From Gammaproteobacteria bacterium (lineage in GTDB: Bacteria > Pseudomonadota > Gammaproteobacteria > GRL18), in the NCBI GenBank assembly GCA_015488755.1, contig WFNB01000030.1, positions 1 to 34,069 on the forward strand: a stretch of 34,069 bases of DNA, in the 5' to 3' direction. The position numbers were made by a program, and so were the translations under genes. The notes under the pieces are model-generated. The model ran no database searches. It had not been told where the DNA came from and worked only from the letters and a program-made list of their open reading frames with translations. Shown piece by piece: positions 7,660 through 16,355 of the stretch (positions within the stretch are counted from its first letter, which is position 1; each line of letters begins with the position of its first letter).

Positions 7660-8853
7660 ATGGGTATGAGCGCATTATTTGATATTGTATCAGCAGAGAG
7701 TGTATCAGCAGAGAGTGTATCAGCACAAAATACACATCATTATCCCCTCAATGATGATAATCACCTGAGTGCATCGGCTCAGGCCAAACAAACACACTAT
7801 TCCTCTTTGCAAGAATCCTTAACAGAAACACGTCTTAAAGCCTTACTCAAAGCACTCCCTGCTGGGGTTGTTGTGCTTGATGGTGAAGGTTTAGTACAAG
7901 AATGCAACCCAGCGGCTATTGTACTATTGGATGAACCTCTTGTTGGTATTGCTTGGCGTGAAGTGATTGAACGTGCCTTTGATCAGACTCGTATTTCAGG
8001 GCAGGACTCTGTTACTCGAAAGGGTCAGATTGTTAGTATATCGACCTGCCCCCTAGGTGAAGGAGTGCCTGGACAGATTATTTTATTGCAGGATGTGACT
8101 GAAAAACGTCAATTACAAATTAAGTATAATCAACAAAGTCGTCTGGCTTCGATGGGGCAAATGGCAGCACAGCTGGCACATCAGATCAGAACACCTATCT
8201 CTGCGGCTTTACTCTATGCTTCACACCTAAAATCTCCTAATTTAGATAATGACAAGCGTCTGCGTTTTGCAGATAAAATCTTAACTAGAATTCAAAGCCT
8301 TGAACAATTAATTAATGACATGCTGTTATTCTCTCGAAATGGCATGGAACAGCGAGAGAGTATCTCAGTACCACAACTGCTTATTGAACTGGAGCAGACT
8401 ATTGTGATCCCAGAAGATAAGCAACAAGTTAGGCTGATTTTTAATTATACAGAGCAAGAAACACTTTATGTGTCGGGAAACCGTAATTTATTAGTCAGTG
8501 GTCTAGTAAATCTAGTGAATAATGCCTTATATGCTGTGGATGCAATGGATGCTGAAAAGGGAATGGGTCAGGTATTGGTCGAAGTTTCTCAGTCAGTAAA
8601 TGGCACCATAGATTTTAGTGTACAGGACAATGGTGTAGGTATTTCTAGTAAACACTTAGCACACCTTTTTGAACCCTTTTATACCACCAAAGAAAGTGGT
8701 ACAGGCTTGGGGTTAGCAGTGGTAAAAGCCATTGCTAATGCGCATGATGGTGAGCTTTGGCTAGAGAGTTCTAGTCACTCTGGCAGTGTGTTTAGAATGC
8801 GTCTACCGACTCAAATCCATAGATTGACAAAAAATAAGCAGGAGCAACTATAA
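7660..8853 (+). CDS. fleS: Sensor histidine kinase FleS/FlrB-type
   Basis: This is a 397-aa soluble kinase. A PAS-like domain (about 58-150, with ALLKALPAGVVVLDGEGLVQ) is followed by a HisKA domain with the phosphoaccepting His174 in MAAQLAHQIRTPISAAL. The ATPase domain follows, with the N box LVNLVNNALYAV (282-293), G1 DNGVG (323-327), F box FEPFYTTK (338-345) and G2 GTGLGL (347-352). No membrane segment is visible. It should phosphorylate FleR, encoded 2 bases downstream, as part of the basal-body/hook checkpoint. ATG 7660 has GGAG 10 bases ahead; a second ATG two codons on is also possible. The N-terminus carries a short SAESV tandem repeat. Confidence 0.95.
   Translation: MGMSALFDIVSAESVSAESVSAQNTHHYPLNDDNHLSASAQAKQTHYSSLQESLTETRLKALLKALPAGVVVLDGEGLVQECNPAAIVLLDEPLVGIAWREVIERAFDQTRISGQDSVTRKGQIVSISTCPLGEGVPGQIILLQDVTEKRQLQIKYNQQSRLASMGQMAAQLAHQIRTPISAALLYASHLKSPNLDNDKRLRFADKILTRIQSLEQLINDMLLFSRNGMEQRESISVPQLLIELEQTIVIPEDKQQVRLIFNYTEQETLYVSGNRNLLVSGLVNLVNNALYAVDAMDAEKGMGQVLVEVSQSVNGTIDFSVQDNGVGISSKHLAHLFEPFYTTKESGTGLGLAVVKAIANAHDGELWLESSSHSGSVFRMRLPTQIHRLTKNKQEQL
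7686..7725 (+). repeat. 15-bp tandem repeat inside fleS
   Basis: The unit TGTATCAGCAGAGAG occurs at 7686-7700 and 7701-7715, and its first 10 bases recur at 7716-7725. It encodes (VSAES)n near residue 10. The unit is a multiple of three, so copy-number change would keep the frame. Confidence 0.9.
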
Positions 8854-8855
8854 TC

Positions 8856-10295
8856 ATGGTCTTTAAAAAAAATAATCCCAAAGTCCCTTTGATTCTAGTG
8901 GTGGAAGATGATGAAGCACTCCGTGAGGCCTTAGTCGACACCTTAGAAATGGGTGGTTATAACGTTATTGAAGCAGATAATGGTCGGGCAGCTCTGGATC
9001 AACTGGCACAAGATGAAAGTGCCCAAATTGATATTGTGATCAGTGATGTGCAAATGCCAAAAATGGATGGTCATCAACTGCTTAAACAAATTAAACGCCA
9101 CTATGATTTACCGGTTTTATTGATGACCGCATACGGTACGATCAGCAAAGCTATTGAAGCGATGAAAGATGGTGCGGTTGATTATCTGGTGAAACCGTTT
9201 GAAGCAGAAGTCTTGGTATCGGTTGTAAGTCGATATATTGGCTCTTCTATTGAAGAACACCAAATGATTGCTGAATCACCTAGCATGAAAAAAATTGCCC
9301 AACTGGCTAAACGTGTGGCAGATAGTGATGCCACTGTTATGATTGGTGGTTCCAGTGGTACAGGCAAAGAAGTGCTAGCGCGTTATATTCATAAGCACTC
9401 CAGTCGTGCTAATAAGCCTTTTGTGGCCATAAATTGTGCGGCTATTCCAGAAAACATGTTAGAAGCAACGCTTTTTGGTTATGAGAAGGGGGCTTTTACT
9501 GGTGCCTATAAAGCCTCTGCTGGTAAATTTGAGCAAGCACAAGGCGGTACCTTGCTGCTGGATGAAATATCAGAAATGGATCTTGGCCTACAAGCCAAGT
9601 TATTAAGAGTATTGCAAGAAAAAGAGGTGGAACGTTTGGGTGGACAGGGAATGATCCCCTTGGATGTGCGGGTTCTGGCCACCTCTAATCAAAATATGAT
9701 TGACTGTGTTAAAACACATAAATTTCGTGAAGACTTATTTTATCGCTTAAATGTATTTCCTATTAGCTTGCCAGATTTAAAAGATCGTAAAGAAGATATT
9801 ATGCCTCTAGTGATACACTTGGTAAATAAGATGGCCAAGAAAAATGGTTGTGAAATACCTGAAATTTCTCCAGAAGCACAACAAAAACTTATTAACCATT
9901 CTTGGCAGGGTAATATCCGTGAAATGGATAATGTCATACAACGTGCATTCATTCTACATATTGATAATGTAATCACTCCTGATGATATTCCTATGGAAAT
10001 CATGGCTGATTGTACAGCGGAGCTTGACTCAAAGGTGCAAAGTGTGAAGCCTACTCAGACACCAGATGTTACAGAAGAGAAACTCATTCAGGGAAAAGAA
10101 AGTTCTAATTTAAACAGTGAATTGCGTAGTAGAGAATTTGAGAAAATATTAGAAATTCTGCAAGTGACCTTAGGTAATCGTAAAATGGCTGCAGAGAAAT
10201 TAGGTATTAGTCAAAGAACCTTACGTTATAAGCTGGCAAAAATGCGTGATAGTGGTATCACTATTCCGGGTGGTTTTGGCGCGAAAACTGCTTAA
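8856..10295 (+). CDS. fleR: Sigma-54-dependent response regulator FleR/FlrC-type
   Basis: The 479-aa protein has three domains. The receiver domain (about 11-125) holds Asp18/Asp19, the phosphorylation site Asp64 in VISDVQMPKMDG and Lys113 in LVKPF. The AAA+ domain has Walker A GSSGTGKE (165-172), GAFTGA (212-217), Walker B TLLLDEISEM and the arginine-rich [13 protein letters not shown] Fis-type HTH (NRKMAAEKLGISQRTLRYKLAKM) ends the protein. Phosphorylated FleR activates sigma-54 promoters of the basal-body and hook genes. The best local target is the -24/-12 element at the very end of this gene, ahead of fliE. It is 2 bases downstream of fleS and surely co-transcribed. Confidence 0.96.
   Translation: MVFKKNNPKVPLILVVEDDEALREALVDTLEMGGYNVIEADNGRAALDQLAQDESAQIDIVISDVQMPKMDGHQLLKQIKRHYDLPVLLMTAYGTISKAIEAMKDGAVDYLVKPFEAEVLVSVVSRYIGSSIEEHQMIAESPSMKKIAQLAKRVADSDATVMIGGSSGTGKEVLARYIHKHSSRANKPFVAINCAAIPENMLEATLFGYEKGAFTGAYKASAGKFEQAQGGTLLLDEISEMDLGLQAKLLRVLQEKEVERLGGQGMIPLDVRVLATSNQNMIDCVKTHKFREDLFYRLNVFPISLPDLKDRKEDIMPLVIHLVNKMAKKNGCEIPEISPEAQQKLINHSWQGNIREMDNVIQRAFILHIDNVITPDDIPMEIMADCTAELDSKVQSVKPTQTPDVTEEKLIQGKESSNLNSELRSREFEKILEILQVTLGNRKMAAEKLGISQRTLRYKLAKMRDSGITIPGGFGAKTA
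10276..10293 (+). promoter_or_regulatory. Sigma-54 promoter of the fliE operon, embedded in the 3' end of fleR
   Basis: TTGGCGCG (10276-10283), then AAAACTGCTT, with GG at 10278-10279 and GC at 10290-10291 separated by exactly 10 bases. This is a very good match to TTGGCACG-N4-TTGCTT. It overlaps the last codons of fleR and lies about 90 bases ahead of fliE. Confidence 0.85.
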
Positions 10296-10323
10296 GCTAT
10301 AGTTTGAGTGATTAAGATCGCTT

Positions 10324-10350
10324 GAAAGGCTATTTTTTTGACGCCGATTT
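10324..10350 (+). promoter_or_regulatory. Candidate FliA promoter upstream of fliE
   Basis: GAAAGGCT (10324-10331), exactly 11 bases, GCCGATTT (10343-10350). The -10 matches six of eight consensus bases and the -35 retains AAAG. It lies 33 bases ahead of fliE and downstream of the sigma-54 element, so the basal-body operon may be boosted late. Confidence 0.5.
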
Positions 10351-10383
10351 TGAGTGATTGCATTTGAGTATAAGGAAAAAGCA

Positions 10384-10740
10384 ATGAATAATGATATTAA
10401 TACCTCCAGCATGATGTTACAAATGCGTTCTATGACGGATAGGGCTGCTTCTAACATTGTGCCATTAAAAATGAATAATGAAGGCCTGCCTAGTGTATCT
10501 GCTGAGTCAAGTCAAGGTGTTGAATTTGGTTCTTTGCTCAAGTCAGCTTTACAGCAGGTCAATAGTATTCAGACAGAATCCAGACAGCTAAAAAATGATT
10601 TTATTTCAGGAAAAGAGGGAGTTGATTTAGTACAAGTGATGATTGCCTCTGAAAAATCCAGTGTTGCCTTTGGTGCTACTTTGGAAATAAGGAATAAATT
10701 ATTAAAAGCGTATGAAGAAGTAAAAAATATTCGGGTTTAA
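10384..10740 (+). CDS. fliE: Flagellar hook-basal body complex protein FliE
   Basis: The 118-aa FliE joins the MS ring to the proximal rod. Conserved features are FGSLLKSALQQVNSIQTESRQLKNDFISGKEGVDLVQVMIASEKSSVAFGATLEIRNKLLKAYEEV, which spans almost the whole family domain. The frame extends upstream to 10354, but ATG 10384 gives the normal size and has AAGGAAA 5 bases ahead. It is the first gene of the fliEFGHIJ run, 21 bases before fliF. Confidence 0.96.
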   Translation: MNNDINTSSMMLQMRSMTDRAASNIVPLKMNNEGLPSVSAESSQGVEFGSLLKSALQQVNSIQTESRQLKNDFISGKEGVDLVQVMIASEKSSVAFGATLEIRNKLLKAYEEVKNIRV

Positions 10741-10761
10741 TGGCTTTTGAGGTAATCAATA

Positions 10762-12399
10762 ATGGCTGAAGAAGAAAACAAAAAAAATTCCATCATGGCC
10801 TTACAGACCATTAGTGAATACCCTCTGTTGAGACAGGCGGGTTTACTGCTTGGCTTAGCAGCTAGTGTTGCTTTGGGTGTTGCTGTGGTCTTTTGGGCAC
10901 AGGCTCCAGATTACACAACACTCTATGCTGATTTACCGGATACAGAGCTTGCCCAAGTGGCAGACTCGCTAAAGCAAAGTAATATAAAATACAAAATTCG
11001 TGCGGGTGGTATTATGGTAGCCGCCAATGATATTGAAAAAGCACGTATGCAACTTGCGGCACAAGGTCTGCCTAATATCAGAACGGAAGGTTTTGATATT
11101 TTAAGTGAAGATCAAAGTTTTGGTACCAGCCAATTTATTCAGTCAGCACGTTATCAACATGCTTTGGAAGAGGAATTATCACGCTCAATTTCAGCACTTC
11201 GTAATGTCAAATCTGCTCGAGTCCATCTTGCATTGCCTAAAGAATCTGTGTTTGTGCGCAACCGTAAAAAAGCCAGTGCTTCAATTATTGCTAACCTATA
11301 TTCTGGTCATCGTATGACAGATGAGCAAATATCGGCCATTACTTATATGGTGGCTTCTAGTGTGCCTAATTTGCAAGTTGAAGAGGTAACCGTAGTGGAT
11401 CAAATGGGGCGTTTATTAACGGATTCAAATGATAAAGAAAAAACGTTAAATTCTGATCAGTTGGAGTACACAAATAAGGTTGAGCAAAATTATATCAGTC
11501 GAGTTGATAATATTCTAACGCCCTTTTTAGGACGAAATGGTTTTAAAGCACAGGTTAATGCAGCAATTGATTTTACTCGCATTGAGAAAACCTCAGAAGT
11601 ATTCAATCCTGATGTTGCTGCCACACGCAGTAAGCAACAATTAATTGAGCGTGTTTCTGGTTCAGGTGATACGGGTGTTCCTGGGGCATTATCCAATCAA
11701 CCTCCAGGAGGTTCGATTGCCCCAGAAAAAGCAACTGGAGATAAAAGTGATAATAGTACAGTGGCTATCCCTATAAGAAATAAAGAAAGTACCACACAAA
11801 ATTTTGAATTAGATAAAACCATTAGTCACACTCAATTGTCAACGGGTAATGTGAAAAGACTATCTATTGCTGTTGTTGTTGATGATAAAAAAGAAGTGGC
11901 TAAAGATGGTACACTAAGCACCGCCCCTAGAACAGATGAAGAACTTGAGCGTATTACATCACTGGTTAAAGAGGCTGTTGGTTTTAATGCCCAACGAGGA
12001 GATACTGTTAATATCACTAATGCCAGTTTTGTGGCACCTATCGCGATGGAAGCACTACCTGATACACCTATCTGGGAACAGGCATGGTTCGCCCCTAGAG
12101 TAAAACAAGCCTTGGCAGCACTGTTTGTTCTTTATATACTACTGGGTGTTATTCGACCCACTTTTAAGAGTCTATCCAAACCTCATAAAGAATTAATTGG
12201 TATTGAAGGCAGTGGTGATGCCCATGCTACTTTAGCCGGAGGTGCTACTGGGGACTCAGGTGAAATAGCACAAGATGAAGCGGATGCCTTACCCAAGCCC
12301 CCAGATAATTATGAGGTGCAATTGGATATGGCACGCAAATTAGTGGTTGAAGACCCTCAGGTTGCTGCTCAAGTCGTAAAAAAATGGCTGGCAGCCTAA
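10762..12399 (+). CDS. fliF: Flagellar MS-ring protein FliF
   Basis: The 545-aa FliF builds the MS ring in the inner membrane. A first transmembrane helix (about 26-47, AGLLLGLAASVALGVAVVFWAQ) is followed by YscJ-type ring-building motifs (ADLPDTELAQVADSLKQSNIKYKI, AARYQHALEEELSRSI, VHLALPKESVF). A long periplasmic region comes next, then a second transmembrane helix (about 447-466, ALAALFVLYILLGVIRP). The cytoplasmic C-terminal tail, with DMARKLVVEDPQVAAQVVKKWL, is the FliG-binding site. Length is typical. Start ATG 10762 follows TGAGGT. Confidence 0.97.
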   Translation: MAEEENKKNSIMALQTISEYPLLRQAGLLLGLAASVALGVAVVFWAQAPDYTTLYADLPDTELAQVADSLKQSNIKYKIRAGGIMVAANDIEKARMQLAAQGLPNIRTEGFDILSEDQSFGTSQFIQSARYQHALEEELSRSISALRNVKSARVHLALPKESVFVRNRKKASASIIANLYSGHRMTDEQISAITYMVASSVPNLQVEEVTVVDQMGRLLTDSNDKEKTLNSDQLEYTNKVEQNYISRVDNILTPFLGRNGFKAQVNAAIDFTRIEKTSEVFNPDVAATRSKQQLIERVSGSGDTGVPGALSNQPPGGSIAPEKATGDKSDNSTVAIPIRNKESTTQNFELDKTISHTQLSTGNVKRLSIAVVVDDKKEVAKDGTLSTAPRTDEELERITSLVKEAVGFNAQRGDTVNITNASFVAPIAMEALPDTPIWEQAWFAPRVKQALAALFVLYILLGVIRPTFKSLSKPHKELIGIEGSGDAHATLAGGATGDSGEIAQDEADALPKPPDNYEVQLDMARKLVVEDPQVAAQVVKKWLAA

Positions 12400-12433
12400 G
12401 ATGATAGAAAATTAAACCTAAGAGATTATAGTA

Positions 12434-13459
12434 ATGGCCGAAAATGACAGTGACAAGGGGGGTGATAAGCTGGATGGGATCCAGCAGGCCGCTGTATTTC
12501 TTATGTCAGTTGGTGAAGAAGAAGCCTCTGGGATTTTAAAGCACTTAGGACCCAAAGAAGTCCAAAGCCTTGGTGAGGCGATGGCAACAATGAGTAATGT
12601 TGATAAGGGCAAAGCAACGGATGTCTTGCAGGACTTTAATACTATTGTTGGCGGACAAACAGCACTTGGTATGGGATCTGAGGATTATCTTCGTAATGTA
12701 CTCAATAAAGCATTAGGTAAAGATAAAGCCGGCGGTGTTATTGATCGTATTTTGCTGGGACGTCAATCCAAAGGCTTGGAAGCACTCAAGTGGATGGAGC
12801 CTCGCTCCATCGCTGAGGTTATTCGTTTGGAACACCCACAGATCATTGCCATTGTTTTATCCTATCTTGAGGCGGATCAAGCAGGCTCGGTACTCTCCAA
12901 TTTACCTGAAAATACCCGTGCAGATATCATGATGCGCATTGCCAGTTTGGATGCTATACAGCCTGCTGCTTTATTTGAATTAGATGAAATTTTAGAAAAG
13001 CAATTTGCTGGTCATGAAGGTAGTATTCGTTCTTCCAGTGTTGGCGGGATCAAAACAGCCGCCGATATTCTCAACTTTGTTGATGGCACTTCTGAAGCGG
13101 CCATTATGGAAGGCATTAAAAATGTCGATGAAGATCTCGGGCAAGAAATTGAAGACAGCATGTTTGTCTTTGATAATCTTGCTGGTGTTGATGATCGAGG
13201 TATTCAGGCGCTATTACGAGAAGTGTCATCTGATATTCTTATTGTGGCACTTAAAGGTGCGGATGATGATGTGAAAGAAAAAATCCTAAAGAATATGTCT
13301 AAGCGTGCTGCTGAAATGTTACGTGATGACTTAGAAGCCAGTGGGCCTGTGAAACTCAGTGAAGTAGAAGATGCCCAACGTGAAATTCTCAGTGTGGCTC
13401 GTCGTATGGCTGAGGCAGGTGATATTCAATTAGGTGCAGGCGGTGATGAATATGTCTGA
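12434..13459 (+). CDS. fliG: Flagellar motor switch protein FliG
   Basis: The 341-aa FliG is the rotor protein that couples MotA/B torque to rotation. The N-terminal domain (GIQQAAVFLMSVGEEEASGILKHLGPKEVQSLGEAMA) binds FliF, and the central armadillo domain contains the EHPQ motif (RLEHPQIIAIVLSYL). The C-terminal domain keeps the charged torque helix (RGIQALLREVSSDILIVALKGADDDVKEKILKNMSKRAAEML). Length is standard. It is 34 bases after fliF and overlaps fliH slightly. Confidence 0.97.
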   Translation: MAENDSDKGGDKLDGIQQAAVFLMSVGEEEASGILKHLGPKEVQSLGEAMATMSNVDKGKATDVLQDFNTIVGGQTALGMGSEDYLRNVLNKALGKDKAGGVIDRILLGRQSKGLEALKWMEPRSIAEVIRLEHPQIIAIVLSYLEADQAGSVLSNLPENTRADIMMRIASLDAIQPAALFELDEILEKQFAGHEGSIRSSSVGGIKTAADILNFVDGTSEAAIMEGIKNVDEDLGQEIEDSMFVFDNLAGVDDRGIQALLREVSSDILIVALKGADDDVKEKILKNMSKRAAEMLRDDLEASGPVKLSEVEDAQREILSVARRMAEAGDIQLGAGGDEYV

Positions 13460-14240
13460 TCCCTTTAGTAATTCAGCCAAAACAACAAAAATAATCTCAG
13501 CACAAAGTGAGCCTGATTATGAGCGTTGGCAAGCACCTGATGTACAAACGATAGAGCAGCAAAAGCAAGAACGGGCCGGTGTATTAACCGCTCGTCAATT
13601 AGAAGAACTGCAAAAACAAGCCTATGATGAAGGTTTCTCGCTGGGTAAAGAAGAAGGGATTCGAGCCGGTTTAACTCAAGGGCAAGAAGAAGGGCATCAG
13701 CAAGGACTGCTAAATGCTCAAGAAGAAGTTACCAAAATAATCGCACGATTTGGTCAGATTATAAAATTTCTGGCACAGCCTATTAGTGAAACTAATCATA
13801 ATGTTGAAGATGAGCTATTACAGTTAGCGATGGCAATCGCTAAGCAGATTATTCGCAGGGAAATTAGTACCGATCCTAGGCAAATTATTGCGGTGATCAA
13901 AGAAGCCATTTCAGCCTTACCGTCTAATTCAAAGAATATAAAAATTTTTTTACATCCGGATGATGCCCAGTTAGCTCAAGAACACTTAGGTTCGTTGTTA
14001 ACGGAATCCTCTGATAGTTCAGTACCTAAAAATAATGACTTATGGACAATTGTAGAAGAACCCGTATTAACTCGTGGTGGTTGTCAGGTAAAAACTGAGT
14101 TTTCTCAGGTAGATGCCAGCATTGAAACACGCACTGCCGAAATTGCTGTTGCTATTTTGGGTGATGAGCGTTCTGAAACAGAGCAAACGTCTGATAGCCA
14201 TTCCGCAATAAGCTCTGAAAAAAAACCTGTCGATGTCTGA
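13446..14240 (+). CDS. fliH: Flagellar assembly protein FliH
   Basis: This 264-aa protein is the peripheral stalk and negative regulator of the FliI export ATPase. The N-terminus has the gammaproteobacterial pattern [11 protein letters not shown] Gly-rich helix follows ([27 protein letters not shown]), the GxxxG repeat typical of FliH. The C-terminal domain has [33 protein letters not shown] and a [27 protein letters not shown] segment. The gene overlaps the end of fliG. ATG 13446 or 13452 are both plausible; an upstream GTG at 13434 is less likely. It overlaps fliI by 8 bases. Confidence 0.94.
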   Translation: MNMSDPFSNSAKTTKIISAQSEPDYERWQAPDVQTIEQQKQERAGVLTARQLEELQKQAYDEGFSLGKEEGIRAGLTQGQEEGHQQGLLNAQEEVTKIIARFGQIIKFLAQPISETNHNVEDELLQLAMAIAKQIIRREISTDPRQIIAVIKEAISALPSNSKNIKIFLHPDDAQLAQEHLGSLLTESSDSSVPKNNDLWTIVEEPVLTRGGCQVKTEFSQVDASIETRTAEIAVAILGDERSETEQTSDSHSAISSEKKPVDV

Positions 14241-15675
14241 GCATACTGAAAATCTGAGTTTGGCAAGCAACTGGAAGCAAGTGTTGCTTAATACTACAGA
14301 GAAAATATCAACACGCCCAAATTTACTTAAAGTAGAAGGTCAATTGACTCGAATGGTGGGTATGACCTTAGAAGCCGTTGGTTGCCAGTCTGCTATTGGT
14401 GGTCGTTGTCTTGTAGAGGGAGTCAATAAACAATTTATTGAAACAGAGGTGGTTGGCTTTTCTGGGGATAAATTATACCTAATGCCAATAGAAGGGATTG
14501 ATGGTATTTTGCCCAATGCTAAGGTGATCCCAAGTTCTGATGCCTATCGGGTACCTGTTGGCGACTCTCTATTAGGCCGTGTTATTGATGGTGCAGGGAT
14601 ACCTTTAGATGATAAGGGACCACTTAAGCACACCCATACGGCATCACTCTCAGGTCAGATTGTTAATCCTCTTTCTCGTGAACCGATTAATGTCCCAATG
14701 GATGTGGGTGTGCGTGCCATTAATGCCTTATTAACCGTTGGTCGTGGGCAACGAATGGGCTTGTTTGCCGGTAGTGGTGTGGGTAAAAGTGTGCTCTTAG
14801 GTATGATGACCAAATTTTCCACAGCGGATGTGATTGTTGTCGGTTTAATTGGTGAACGGGGTCGTGAGGTGAAAGAATTTATTGAAAATATTCTTGGCTC
14901 TGAAGGTCTGGCTCGTTCAGTTATTGTTGCGGTACCTGCTGATCAATCACCAGTGATGCGTCTACATGGTGCTCAAGTGGCGACCAGTATTGCTGAAGAT
15001 TTTCGTGATCAAGGCAAACATGTGTTACTGCTCATGGACTCACTGACTCGTTTTGCTCAGGCACAACGTGAAATTGCTTTGGCCATTGGTGAACCGCCAG
15101 CAACGAAAGGCTATCCTCCATCAGTATTTGCTAAATTACCAGGCTTAGTTGAGCGAGCAGGTAATGGTTGCTCTGGCGGTGGTTCGATTACTGCTTTTTA
15201 TACCGTGCTTACAGAAGGGGACGATCAGCAAGATCCTATCGCCGATGCCGCTCGGGCAATTTTAGATGGCCATGTCGTTTTATCTCGTGATTTAGCAGAA
15301 GCAGGGCATTATCCTGCCATTGATATTGAAGCATCTATTAGTCGGGTAATGACTGAAATTGCGGATGACTCACATATTGAATTAGCTCGGCGTTTCAAAC
15401 AAATTTACTCAACCTACCAGCAAAACCGTGATCTTATCAATGTGGGTGCTTATACTTATGGTACAGAAAAGACAATTGATGAAGCCATAGAACTACAGCC
15501 TTCTTTAATGGATTTTTTACATCAAAGTATGAATACGGCAATGGATTTGGAAGGCAGTTTGCATGATCTCTCTATGGTAATGACTCAGCCCACACAGGCT
15601 CAACAAGTTGTTAATAGCAATCAAGTGGCTGTGACTCCTGGGGCTGCTTCGGCAAATCTCTATAAACAATTGTAG
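14233..15675 (+). CDS. fliI: Flagellum-specific ATPase FliI
   Basis: The 480-aa protein is the F1-beta-like ATPase of the flagellar type III export apparatus. It has Walker [18 protein letters not shown], the [15 protein letters not shown] segment, Walker [20 protein letters not shown] and the export-ATPase signature [19 protein letters not shown]. The long C-terminal tail ends in AANLYKQL. Start ATG 14233 overlaps the fliH stop, indicating translational coupling. It works with FliH upstream and FliJ downstream. Confidence 0.97.
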   Translation: MSEHTENLSLASNWKQVLLNTTEKISTRPNLLKVEGQLTRMVGMTLEAVGCQSAIGGRCLVEGVNKQFIETEVVGFSGDKLYLMPIEGIDGILPNAKVIPSSDAYRVPVGDSLLGRVIDGAGIPLDDKGPLKHTHTASLSGQIVNPLSREPINVPMDVGVRAINALLTVGRGQRMGLFAGSGVGKSVLLGMMTKFSTADVIVVGLIGERGREVKEFIENILGSEGLARSVIVAVPADQSPVMRLHGAQVATSIAEDFRDQGKHVLLLMDSLTRFAQAQREIALAIGEPPATKGYPPSVFAKLPGLVERAGNGCSGGGSITAFYTVLTEGDDQQDPIADAARAILDGHVVLSRDLAEAGHYPAIDIEASISRVMTEIADDSHIELARRFKQIYSTYQQNRDLINVGAYTYGTEKTIDEAIELQPSLMDFLHQSMNTAMDLEGSLHDLSMVMTQPTQAQQVVNSNQVAVTPGAASANLYKQL

Positions 15676-15701
15676 CAAAGTGAAACTCGGTTTCTATTGA
15701 T

Positions 15702-16172
15702 ATGAAAGCAAAATCACAACGTATGAAGCCAGTGACTCAATTGGCGAAAAAACAAGAAGAACAGGCCGCTCAAGTCTATGCTCAGAGTCTTGCTAGTGTC
15801 ACGGATTTAGAAAATCAGCTGCAAAAGCTTTACTCTTATCAAGCGGGCTATAATCAGCAAATGATCAATTTGTCACAACAAGGAATGGGCAGTCATCGTT
15901 TACAAGATACATTAATGTTTATGAGCAATTTAAATAAAAGCATTCAAGGTGTGTTATTACAAATTGAGCAGCAAAAACAAGTTTGTGAAAATAACAAACA
16001 ACTTTGGCTGGTATTGCATAATAAAACCCGCATTTATAATAAAGTAACGGATAAATATAAAGCGCAAGAGCAATGTATAAAAGATAAAAATGAACAGAAA
16101 CTACTGGATGAATTTAACCAGTCTTCTTTTTATCGCAAACGCAATTGTGAACAAGATCCTCACTCCTCTTAA
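15702..16172 (+). CDS. fliJ: Flagellar export protein FliJ
   Basis: This 156-aa coiled-coil protein begins KSQRMKPVTQLAKKQEEQAAQVYAQSLASV, the normal FliJ N-terminal pattern, and stays helical and Gln/Lys-rich to its end. FliJ is the central stalk of the export ATPase and recycles chaperones. Sequence conservation in the family is low, so the call rests on coiled-coil pattern, length and position 26 bases after fliI. The ribosome-binding site before ATG 15702 is poor; an ATG seven codons later is an alternative. Confidence 0.92.
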   Translation: MKAKSQRMKPVTQLAKKQEEQAAQVYAQSLASVTDLENQLQKLYSYQAGYNQQMINLSQQGMGSHRLQDTLMFMSNLNKSIQGVLLQIEQQKQVCENNKQLWLVLHNKTRIYNKVTDKYKAQEQCIKDKNEQKLLDEFNQSSFYRKRNCEQDPHSS

Positions 16173-16292
16173 CTATTTTAGATTGACTCCTTTCTTAAAG
16201 TAAACCCACTAACTTAAAGTAAATTCTATAAAGTGGTTTCTATAAAATGAAACTAACTCATTAAATTATATTGATATTATTTTTGTCAAAAG

Positions 16293-16309
16293 TTGGTACA
16301 TCTATTGCA
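16293..16309 (+). promoter_or_regulatory. Sigma-54 promoter of fliK and the second flagellin
   Basis: TTGG (16293-16296) and TTGC (16305-16308) with GG-N10-GC spacing match TTGGcAc-N5-TTGCA closely. The element lies about 47 bases ahead of the fliK ATG, in the 183-base gap after fliJ. It makes fliK and the flagellin after it a separate early or middle-class transcription unit. Confidence 0.85.
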
Positions 16310-16355
16310 TTCTTATTAATTAACATTAAAAGTTAATTTTTTGACGAATGAGAAA

